Below, piece after piece: positions 9,198-16,723 of a DNA stretch of 64,000 bases. The first letter of the stretch is position 1. Every line of letters starts with the position of its first letter. Source of the stretch: Streptomyces halobius (GTDB lineage: Bacteria; Actinomycetota; Actinomycetes; Streptomycetales; Streptomycetaceae); the NCBI RefSeq assembly GCF_023277745.1, contig NZ_CP086322.1, positions 1,116,001 to 1,180,000 of the forward strand, written 5' to 3'. A program made the translations under genes and the position numbers. The notes under the pieces were generated by a model. That model worked only from the letters and a program-made list of their open reading frames with translations. It did no database searches and had not been told where the DNA came from.

Positions 9198-9653
9198 TCA
9201 CAGTCGGCTGGTGAAGGTGCCGTTCGGCACCTTGTGCAGCCAGCTCCGCCCGGCCAGCTTCGACAGCTTCCCGCGCAGCGGCTCCAGCCGGCCCGGCATC
9301 GCCACCTCGATCCCCAGCTCGGCACCGACGTCCTTGACCATCACCGGCCCGCCCGCCGCCTTCACGATCTCAAGCATCCGCTGATAGTCGGCAGGCAGCG
9401 CGGACGCATCCGGCACCTCGCTGCGGTGCGGCACCTTCAGCACCGGCCGGCCCGCGACCTGCACCCGCTGCGGTGGACCGGCGTCCGGCCCGGCCGCTGC
9501 CTCGGCTTCCTGCTCGTACAGGCGGCGCAGCACCCGCTCCGCGACCGCGAGTTCCTCGCGCTCGGCGTCCACCTCGGCCAACTGCTTGGCCAGCGCCTCC
9601 GCAAGCTGGTCCAGCTCAGCGCGGCGAGCGGCGATCTTCTCCAGCGACGACAC
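9198..9653 (-). CDS. Coiled-coil/winged-helix partner of the IS5-like transposase
   Basis: A 151-aa protein starting at GTG 9653 with GGGAGGG before it; the longer frame to 9740 has no ribosome site and is Arg-rich. Residues about 3-46 form a strongly charged coiled coil. Residues about 88-151 look like a winged helix-turn-helix (MVKDVGAELGIE, recognition helix, then a short beta wing ending WLHKVPNGTFTSRL). A truncated relative with the same C-terminal pattern (VTVKQVCGELGIS ... LRKLADGKFTTTR) lies just before the second transposase copy. It probably binds DNA, perhaps the element ends or its promoter. The role is inference only. Confidence 0.65.
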   Translation of the reverse strand: MSSLEKIAARRAELDQLAEALAKQLAEVDAEREELAVAERVLRRLYEQEAEAAAGPDAGPPQRVQVAGRPVLKVPHRSEVPDASALPADYQRMLEIVKAAGGPVMVKDVGAELGIEVAMPGRLEPLRGKLSKLAGRSWLHKVPNGTFTSRL

Positions 9654-9758
9654 GGCTTCCCTCCCGAACGACCAGGCATCCCGTCCGCGATCGTAGGAAC
9701 CTCGCCGGCCGCAGCGCGGCCGAAACCGCAAACCGCCCACTCCGACCCGTCAGATGAT

Positions 9759-10622
9759 CTACGCTCCAGACTCCCGCCCCCGACCAGGGCGAGTATGCCA
9801 CCGGTCTCCCACGCCAGACCCGCTGACCAGCGGCGATTCAGGTTGTGCAGATATCACTGTCTTCTCCACAGCTTCGGCGAGGTTGCGCCACAAGTGCCAT
9901 CCGTCGGCGATCTGCGCTGCCTGTGGAGCTCCGGTCCGTGCCCCCTCGGCGTAGGTGCCTGCCCGGTCCCGGCAGATGATCTCCACCTCAGGGTGGCCGG
10001 ACAGCCATGCGGCCAGGGGCTCGGCATCCCGTCCTGGCAAGACGTCGATGAGCCGGCGAGCCTCCAGGTCCACAAGGATGGTGGCGTAGGAGTCCCCCTT
10101 GCGCAGAGCGAAGTCGTCCACCCCCAGTACCCGTACGGGTCCGACCTTCGGCTCGGGGACGGTGCGTAGCAGGTGAAGGAGGGTGTCCTTGGCGGCACGG
10201 ACCCCGAGCGCAGCCGCCATTCGGGCTCCCGGGCGGCCGGCCATCGCCACCGCAATCGTGGTCAGGATCCGCCGAAGCGGCGGCGTGTACCGCGCGTGTG
10301 GAGCGGTCAGTCCCTCCACCTGCTCGGTGAACGTGACGGCGGAGCATGCGGCGTTCCGGCACAGGAAACGGCGGACCAGAAGCTCAATGATCACTGCTCT
10401 GCCACCCAGCGCCGCATCGGCCAGCCGCCGAACATAGCGACCGTGTACCTGGCGGGGCATCTGACCGCAATGTGGGCACTCTCCCTCGACCGCACGAGCC
10501 CGGGCATGAAGGACTATCCGTTCTACCGTCCTCTGCACGAACTCGACTACTACACCGGCAAGATGAGGAAGAACGAGCTCAAGGCTCCGCGAATCACACC
10601 CTCCGACAACGCAACGGGTCAC
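9759..10622 (-). pseudogene. ISL3-family transposase, C-terminally truncated
   Basis: ISL3 transposase remnant. The N-terminal zinc-binding part is visible ([20 protein letters not shown] and CRNAAC). The first part of the DDE domain follows, with [11 protein letters not shown] (catalytic Asp), [27 protein letters not shown] and [11 protein letters not shown]. Similarity stops shortly after [10 protein letters not shown] at about 9860, and the frame ends in unrelated sequence. Full-length members are about 400-550 aa and have a C-terminal Glu in an SNG/N-x-xEG block, missing here. It abuts an IS3 remnant at its 5' side. The first residues (to about 10590) may be read-through rather than true gene. 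Confidence 0.8.
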
Positions 10623-10654
10623 CCTGCAGGCACGGACCCGACCACAAGATCATC

Positions 10655-11551
10655 GCCAGAGCCGAATTACGTGATCGCTCACAGCATCACATCCCGCACC
10701 GTCTCGCCTGCCGGGTTCTGGGGGTGTCGGAGTCCTGGTTCTACAAGTGGCGCGACAAGCCCACCACTACCCGCGAGATCCGGCGCGGACAGCTGACCGA
10801 GGCGATCAAGCAGATCTTCGAGAACTCGGGAGGCACCTACGGCTCCCCGAAGATCTGGCTCACCCTGGTACGGCAGGGCTGGCACGTCTCGGTGAACACC
10901 ATCGCGCGGCTCATGGCCGAACTCGGCCTGGCTGGGCGGAAGGTCCGCCGACGGCACGGGCTAACGAGGCCCGGCAAGCGCCCCGCGGCCCCGGACTTCG
11001 TCCGCCGGGACTTCACCGCCACCGAACCTGACCAGGTGTGGTGCGGCGACATGACCGAGTTCGAAACTGGTGAGGGGAAGCTATACCTCGCCACCGTCAT
11101 CGACCTGTTCTCGCGGCGTCTGCTCGGCTACGCGATGGGCAAGCATCACGATGCCGAGCTCGTCGTCGCCTCGCTGCACGTGGCCGCCACTACCCGCGGC
11201 GGCGACGTGAAGGGAGTGATCTTTCACAGCGACCGCGGCAGTGAATACGGCTCCCGGCGCTTCCGCCAGGCATGCCGCCGCCTGGGCGTGACCCAGTCCA
11301 TGGGCCGGGTCGGCTCGTGTTTCGACAATGCTGTCAGCGAGGCGTTCAACAGCGTGCTCAAGGTCGAGTACGTCCACCGGCACACCTTCGCCACCCGCAC
11401 AGAGGCCCGACTGAGGATCGCCACGTGGATCACCGGCTTCTACAACACGCACCGGCTACACAGCGTGTGCGGGTACCGGAGTCCGATCGACTATGAACAC
11501 GAGCACCGAGCCAACCACCGAGCCAACTCCGCCTTGGAGCTGGCCGCATAG
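10655..11551 (+). pseudogene. IS3-family OrfB transposase, 5' part lost
   Basis: A nearly complete IS3 OrfB. An RVLGVSESWFYKW segment is followed by an HTH_21 region (GTYGSPKIWLTL) and an rve integrase core with WCGDMTEFET (Asp), HSDRGSEYGS (Asp) and SFDNAVSEAFNSVLKVE (Glu). No orfA is present upstream. The left neighbour is the ISL3 remnant instead, so the element has lost its 5' end. The right end is likely TGTCAATCCCCTCGAACTGT, read from the complement of 11561-11580, giving the expected terminal CA at 11580. It cannot make a full OrfAB and is probably inactive. Confidence 0.8.
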
Positions 11552-11578
11552 AAGACCTCCACAGTTCGAGGGGATTGA

Positions 11579-11767
11579 CACATCCGACTGAACCCTCCAG
11601 AGGGAACGGCGCAAGTAGCCATCCCGCGAGAGCATGTGGAGGAGTTTCTCAAGCGGACAAAGGCCATGGTGCCCTTCGGATTGGAACACGAACATCTTGA
11701 CGTCAAGTTCCACGACCTGGAGGCGGAACTGAGCCAGCTCACCCGCTTCCCAGGAGGAATGCTCTGA
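11579..11767 (+). pseudogene. 3' remnant of an unknown gene cut by the IS3 element
   Basis: Directly after the IS3 right end an open frame of 62 codons runs to TGA at 11765-11767. It has strong Streptomyces codon bias and a protein-like composition (IPREHVEEFLKRTKAMV ... LEAELSQLTRFPGG). It has no start or ribosome site because it begins at the IS junction. I infer that the insertion removed its 5' part. The family is not recognised. Confidence 0.5.
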
Positions 11768-12097
11768 GAAAGATCCGTTCGTGCAGGCGCTGCCCGAGAG
11801 CTCAGAGGGCTGATGTTTTCCGACCCAGGGGCAAACGACCACCAGTCCGCTGCCCGGAGGGGCGACCAGACGAGACGGTTGAGCGTTGTTGATCGGGCGA
11901 CCCGCAGGTGAGATTCCTGCGGGCCACCCCGACCAACAGCGTGGCGGCCAAGACGCCAAGAGCCGCTGTGCACACGCCTGACCCGGCCGGCCTCGATGGC
12001 GCCACTCACGTTCCTGGGGGGAGTGGTCAGCGTGTGTGCTGGCAGCCGGTCTGAGGGCGGCGAGCGGCCGGTGCGGCGCATGGAGGTACGGTGCTGG
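11768..12097. other. Gap, no gene recognised
   Basis: About 330 bases. Short frames are open on both strands but carry no ribosome site or family signal. A short inverted repeat (CCCGCAGG near 11901 and CCTGCGGG near 11917) could be a weak hairpin. Confidence 0.4.
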
Positions 12098-12685
12098 TCA
12101 GATCGGGGCAGGCGCGACGTCCTCGTTGACATCGACGGCGTCGGGTTCTTGGGCTTCGATGCCGCTTTCAGGTTCGGGTGCGGGGCGGGAGTAGAAGACG
12201 CTCCTACCTTGCTTGCTGCGGTGTGCCAGGCTCTTGGCGACGAGTGAGTTTTCCAGGGTGTTGCGTACGGCGGTCTCGGGCGCAGCGTGTTCTGGGTGTT
12301 CCTGTGCTAGCAGCTTCGTCAGCTCCGAGACCGTGCGTGGCTGTTCGTTGAGTAGCCCGAGGATGCGGTCGGCGCGAGTGGGGCTCTTCTGCCGTCCTTT
12401 GCCCTTGACTTGCTTGGCCTTTCGCGGCTTCTTCGCGCTTCCTGCTGCCGCGGCCTTCTTCGTCGGCCGGGCAGCTTCCGGGCGTCGTGCGCGAGGCACG
12501 GTCGGCTTCGTCACTTCGATGTCGGCCTCCGAGGACTGTGGTGTGGCGGTTTCGTCCAGGGGTCCGGTTCCGAGGTGGTGCTGGAGCTCCTCCAGCTTTG
12601 CCTTGAGCTTCTGCAGATCGTCGATCTCTTTCGCGATGCTCTTCAGCTTGGCAGCCACCTGCGCAGCGAATTCCGAGTCTGACAT
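12098..12685 (-). CDS. Coiled-coil plus HTH regulatory protein
   Basis: A 195-aa protein in three parts. Residues about 5-40 are a coiled coil (FAAQVAAKLKSIAKEIDDL). Residues about 48-103 are a long basic Ala/Lys/Pro linker resembling histone-like tails (PTKKAAAAGSAKKPRKAK). Residues about 105-168 are a winged-helix-like domain (ADRILGLLNEQPRTVSELTKLL ... FYSR). The tail is acidic. The layout recalls the partner gene at 9198-9653, but it has no transposase beside it. Probably a DNA-binding protein. Start ATG 12685 has only a weak ribosome site. Confidence 0.6.
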   Translation of the reverse strand: MSDSEFAAQVAAKLKSIAKEIDDLQKLKAKLEELQHHLGTGPLDETATPQSSEADIEVTKPTVPRARRPEAARPTKKAAAAGSAKKPRKAKQVKGKGRQKSPTRADRILGLLNEQPRTVSELTKLLAQEHPEHAAPETAVRNTLENSLVAKSLAHRSKQGRSVFYSRPAPEPESGIEAQEPDAVDVNEDVAPAPI

Positions 12686-13032
12686 GGCACAGCCTGCTCT
12701 CTACGCCTGATCGATCTGTGGTTGGCTGGATGTTACTCTTCCTTCTCCGAAATTAACCCAACTCTCCTCCAACCCCATCGCCGGGCACATGCCATATGCG
12801 TTCGGGTCTCCACCCGAAGGGGACCACCAGCATGGGGGCGTTCAGGGGATCCGCAGCACGGTCTGTTCCTTCCAAGGAAGGGATGAAACGCGTCATTGCT
12901 GGAGATGCCCCACGGTTCCGCGCCCTGCGAATCGATGAGTCGGCGTGCCAGTAGCGGGCTGCCGCCGGAACCTGGGAGCGCATGTTCACGGCTCTGATGG
13001 CCCAGTGAAGTTCCCCCGGTGAGCTGGGCACC
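12686..13032. other. Gap left of the intact IS3 element
   Basis: About 350 bases with no supported gene. One reverse frame of 92 codons is open but has no start signal and no recognised family. A small perfect hairpin (CCTTCC / GGAAGG around 12870-12884) is present. I see nothing else. Confidence 0.4.
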
Positions 13033-13072
13033 TGGACACTGGGACGAGTGAGCCCAGGGAAAGCAGTGCCAG

Positions 13073-13372
13073 GTGGGAAGTAACTACAAGAAGCGGTATA
13101 CGGCGGAGTTCAAGCGGGACGCGATCGCGCTCGTCGACTCGTCCGGGAAGACGGTGACCGAGGTCGCCCGGGAGCTGGGGGTCAGCCCGGAGTCGCTGCG
13201 CGGCTGGTACCGGCAGGCCAGGATCGACCGGGGTCAGGGCCAGGCCGGCGAGCTGACCAGCGATGAGCGTGAAGAGCTCAAGCGGCTGCTCAAGCTCGCC
13301 GCCGAGCAGGCCCGGACGATCGAGGTCCTGCGAAAAGCGACGGTCTTCTTCGCGAAGGAGAGCGATCGGTGA
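13073..13372 (+). CDS. IS3 OrfA (HTH transposase subunit)
   Basis: A 99-aa OrfA with an HTH_Tnp_1-type DNA-binding head (KRYTAEFKRDAIALVDSS ... EVARELGVSPESLRGW) and a C-terminal leucine-zipper-like coiled coil (EELKRLLKLAAEQARTIEVL). It starts at GTG 13073. Its stop overlaps the start of OrfB by 4 bases (GTGA at 13369-13372), where IS3 elements normally frameshift to make the OrfAB fusion. Confidence 0.88.
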   Translation: MGSNYKKRYTAEFKRDAIALVDSSGKTVTEVARELGVSPESLRGWYRQARIDRGQGQAGELTSDEREELKRLLKLAAEQARTIEVLRKATVFFAKESDR

Positions 13373-14262
13373 ACGAGGTGTACGCGTTCATCGAGGCGGA
13401 GAAGACCACCCACCCGGTCGCTTTCCTGTGCCAGCTGCTGAAGGTGGCCCGCTCCTCCTTCTACGCCTGGCAGGCCGCGGCCAAGGCCCGCGCGGCCCGG
13501 GAAGCCGCCGACGACGCCCTCGCTCACGAGATCACCATGCTCCACATCGCCTCGAAAGGCACCTACGGTGCCCCGCGCATCCACGCCGAACTGCGGCGCC
13601 TGGGCAAGCGGGTGAACCGCAAGCGCATTGAACGGGTCATGCGTGAGCGGGGCATTGCCGGCCACACCCGCCGCAGGCGCCGCGGCCTCACGAGGCAGGC
13701 AAAGAGGGCTGTGCCCGCTGCGGACCTGATCGGCCGCGACTTCACCGCGCACGCGCCCGGCACGAAACTTGTCGGCGACATCACGTACATCACCACCGGC
13801 GAGGGCTGGCTCTATCTCGCTTCCTGGCTTGATCTGGCCACCCGCGAGGTCGTCGGCTACTCGATGGCCGACCACCACCGGGCCACGCTCGTGGTCGATG
13901 CACTCAAGATGGCCGCCGGACGCGGCCGCCTGAAGCCCGGATGCATCACACATTCGGACCGCGGCAGCGAATACACCTCAGATGAACTGTGCCGTGAGAT
14001 ACGCCAGTTGAATCTGAGGCAGAGTATGGGAAGAACGGGTTCCTGTTACGATAATGCCGCGGCCGAGAGTTTCTTCGCCGTGCTGAAAGAGGAGATCGGA
14101 ACCCGTTTCTGGCCCGACCGGGCCACCGCCCGCGCGGAAATCTTCTCCTTCATCGAGACCTTCTATAACCGCCGCCGGCTGCGCAAGCACCCCGAGTGGG
14201 GCTACCTCACTCCCCTGGAGATACGGCAGCGGCACGAGCAAGGTCACGTCCTCGCAGCGTAA
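13369..14262 (+). CDS. IS3 OrfB integrase-type transposase
   Basis: Complete 297-aa OrfB. An HTH_21 segment (GTYGAPRIHAELRRLG) leads into an rve core with the full DDE set in VGDITYITTG (Asp), HSDRGSEYTS (Asp) and CYDNAAAESFFAVLKEE (Glu). It ends with the typical FYNRRRLRKHPEWGYLTPLE block. Nothing is missing and both ends of the element are present, so it may be active alone or as OrfAB. Confidence 0.9.
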   Translation: MNEVYAFIEAEKTTHPVAFLCQLLKVARSSFYAWQAAAKARAAREAADDALAHEITMLHIASKGTYGAPRIHAELRRLGKRVNRKRIERVMRERGIAGHTRRRRRGLTRQAKRAVPAADLIGRDFTAHAPGTKLVGDITYITTGEGWLYLASWLDLATREVVGYSMADHHRATLVVDALKMAAGRGRLKPGCITHSDRGSEYTSDELCREIRQLNLRQSMGRTGSCYDNAAAESFFAVLKEEIGTRFWPDRATARAEIFSFIETFYNRRRLRKHPEWGYLTPLEIRQRHEQGHVLAA

Positions 14263-14276
14263 GGATCGAGTGTCCA

Positions 14277-14635
14277 AGATCGCGGGGGAACTTCACATCC
14301 TGGTGACCGGCTCGCCATAGGTAGTGGATCTGCCCGTTGATCTTGATGAAGACCTCGTCCAGGTACCACTTGTCGCCCGGCCTGGGGCGGCGCAGGCGCA
14401 GCCCGTTCGCATATGTTTGCCCGAACTTGGCGCACCAGCGTCGGATCGTCTCGTACGAGACGACCACGCCTCGCTCCAGCATCAGCTCCTTGACCTCACG
14501 GAACGAGAGCGGGAAGCGGAAGTACAGCCACACGCAGTGGGAGATGACCTCGACCGGGTAACGGTGTCCCGTGTACGACGGTGACACCACGGTCTCCACA
14601 AGCCGGCTCCCCAAGACGGTCGACGCGAAGATCAT
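14277..14635 (-). pseudogene. IS6/IS26-family transposase, N-terminal half only
   Basis: The reverse strand encodes the start of an IS6-type transposase: a zinc-finger-less N-terminus with YPVEVISHCVWLYFRFPLSFREV, the LERGVVVSYETIRRWCAKFG helix region, and the first catalytic Asp in WYLDEVFIKINGQ followed by HYLWRAG. It breaks off after HQDVKFPRDLG at the IS3 right end. The second Asp and the Glu are not on the other side of the IS3. Family length is about 230-250 aa; about 120 remain. Confidence 0.82.
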
Positions 14636-15428
14636 CTCACGGGCCCCGCCGCCAACGTGACAGTGCCTTCGGCGGCCACAACACCGTCCTTGCCTTCCGC
14701 TGCGCCTGAACGGCCGAACCCGCTCCCGCTGACGCGCGGGGGGATATCGATATACCCTATGCGAGTCCTTCCGCAAGGCTCTACGGCATCTTCGGGAGCG
14801 CTGCTGCCGCGCGTCCAGGGGAAACAACGCCGCAGAACGCACGGCGGGTTGGCTACGGATCAACTCAAAGACGCATCTTCCGCAGCCGGCCACAAATGCC
14901 CTCAGGCGCCCTCCGGATGAACGGGCGGGCAGCAGAAGGGCATCGAAGTGGCCTCCAGGTATACGCATCCGCGTGCGGAGGGAATCGCGAACCACGCTTT
15001 CCGAAGGTTCCCACTTGGGACCGCATGCGCCAAATACGTCACAGTCTTTTCAGGCGTCCCCAGGTCAACAAAATCCATCAGCTTGGGCAATGATCACCGA
15101 ACGGGCAGGTGGCAGGAAAGGTCTCTCGTCAGGCAACTCTCCAACTTCAGACCCTCATTGCGAGGCATCTTCAACACTGGATCAGTGTGCCAGATTCTTT
15201 TCATTCCACAGCAGGAGCTTCTCGAAAATACGCTCTACGCGCTTAATCCTTGTGGAAACGTTCACGGAGTGGTCACCCTAGAAGAGGTGCATGCGTCACC
15301 TCACTATGGCGGCATCGATCAGTGGCTGCGAGGAGCTCGAACTCGCGTCCACCTCAGAACTCTCATTCCTCGATTCCAGCAGGGCGGGTTCGATCAGCTC
15401 TTGGAGTCACCAGCACCAGGAGAGTGAT
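14636..15428. other. Long gap, probably decayed DNA
   Basis: About 790 bases without a supported gene. One reverse frame (start about 15078 or 15090, end 14902) has a fairly natural composition and less GC-rich codons, but a stop lies just upstream and there is no ribosome site. The last 70 bases (from about 15366) match the DNA upstream of the secreted-protein gene at 32184, so they are the old promoter of the next pseudogene. Confidence 0.5.
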
Positions 15429-16059
15429 ATGCCATCCGAAGAGATGATCCAGAGTGGCGCGCTGGAGAATGCCACTGAGTCGAAGAAATCAATGCGCCCG
15501 TGGCAGCGTCGACTGACCTGCCTGAGTGTCTATGGGCTGTTCACGGCCGTGGCCGGTATGGCAGTCCTGGCCGCACCGCAGGTGCCCCGGCCACGTCGTC
15601 GCAGTCATCGTTCAGCACGTCGGCCGCCTCCATCACGTGCGTCCATGGCATGGGTAGCGTCGCGGTCACTGAGGACCCAGGGGAAGAAGGCAAGTCCGTC
15701 AAGTATGCGGGACCGGAAACTGTACGGTCTCAGGCACAGAAACCGGCAAGGCCACCGGTGACGTCCAGTTCACCATCGCGCGGAACAACTGTGTCAAAGC
15801 GACGACCACCGTGACCCGGGACAATCAAGTGGCCGTCCGGGGCGACCAGCACGGTAGAGGTCACGATGGTGTGGACGGCCACGGCCAACAAGGGCATCAC
15901 CGCCAACATCAGCAGCGGTTCCATCGCCAGCGGTGCCTACGCAGGTGCCGTGGCGGCCGGAACCGGGGCAGCGCCCAAGCAGCTCCGGCTCAACTGTGTG
16001 AGCAAGGGACGTTTGACGGTGCCACCGCCACGTTCAGGGGGCAGGTGACCGGGGCCTGA
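15429..16059 (+). pseudogene. Decayed copy of the secreted protein at 32184
   Basis: The whole gene and about 70 bp of upstream DNA resemble the intact gene at 32184-32813. Matching protein segments occur in shifting frames: SVYGLFTAVAGMAVLAA (signal region), then GMGSVAVTEDPGEEGKSVKY one frame over, then NCTVSGTETGKATGDVQFTI in a third frame, and a final VTGA before the stop. At least three frameshifts are needed to read it through, so sequencing error is unlikely. It marks an old duplication of an exported-protein gene. Confidence 0.75.
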
Positions 16060-16074
16060 CACCCACCATGCGGT

Positions 16075-16113
16075 GTGTGCCGGAGGGAGTCGGCACGCCC
16101 ACGTCCGGCACAC
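16075..16113 (+). terminator. Hairpin after the decayed secreted-protein gene
   Basis: A perfect 10-bp stem (GTGTGCCGGA / TCCGGCACAC) with a 19-base loop follows the pseudogene stop by 15 bases. The equivalent hairpin follows the intact relative at 32832-32863, so the terminator was duplicated with the gene. Confidence 0.6.
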
Positions 16114-16723
16114 GCCGTAACGCCCGCTCCGCCAACCGAACCGGCGACGTTGTTTTTTCGGCTGTGATACGGAGCGCTCTGGACAGACGAAGACGCTGCG
16201 CGTCCAGGGGCCCGGCTTCCCTGTCCGGGACGGCGTTACCGTCTGCCGCCGTCGCTGGGGGCTGAGGTTGAGGCGGTCGAATGGGCGGCGGGGCTCGCCG
16301 TCCGATCCTGAATACGGTTTGTGCAGCTTGTCTCAAGGTAGGTGACGGTGTGTCGAGTACTGTCTCGTCGGCGATGGGGCCGTGTCCAGGCGTTGAGCCG
16401 CGGCGGACGTGTTGTGGCGCAGCCGACGAAGCAGGTTGAGAGGGCGGTGTGCTCGTCGTCGAAGGCCCTGTGTCCCTTCGGGCCAGCCAGTACGCCGTAG
16501 TGCGTGCAGGGGTGCTCTGACCAGCGGGAGGGCGGCCCTCCTCTTCCCAGCTGCGCTCGATCGGGGCTCGGCTCTTTTGTGAGAGGGCAGTGCCGGATGA
16601 CCGTGAGGAGCTGGTTCTCCGCGCTTCGCCCCTTTGCGCGGTGTTGCTGTGCTGTGTGGCTCCGCAGAGTCCGCGGGGCCTACGGATGCCGGTCGTGTTG
16701 GGCAGGGAGCCGGGGAGGTCGGG
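16114..16723. other. Gap before the MMPL gene, probable promoter region
   Basis: About 600 bases. A long reverse frame crosses it, but it is an Arg/Pro-rich shadow that continues antisense through the MMPL gene. I see no gene. The MMPL ribosome site GGGGAGG is at 16712-16718. Confidence 0.5.

Larger units (their letters stand above)
13033..14276 (+). mobile_element. Intact IS3-family insertion sequence
   Basis: A 1,244-bp element that begins TGGACACT at 13033 and ends AGTGTCCA at 14276: perfect 8-bp inverted ends with the TG...CA termini of IS3 elements. It carries the usual two overlapping genes. The flanking triplets (ACC left, AGA right) differ, so no target duplication is visible. The right end sits exactly where an IS6-type transposase remnant stops, suggesting insertion into or deletion next to that older element. 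Confidence 0.75.

Noticed and set aside
12753..13031. A 92-codon minus-strand frame left of the IS3 element
   Set aside because: No start signal, no recognised family, and part of it may be the DNA into which the IS inserted.
14902..15090. A 62-codon minus-strand frame with natural composition
   Set aside because: A stop lies just before its TTG and there is no ribosome site; it may be a remnant but cannot be supported.
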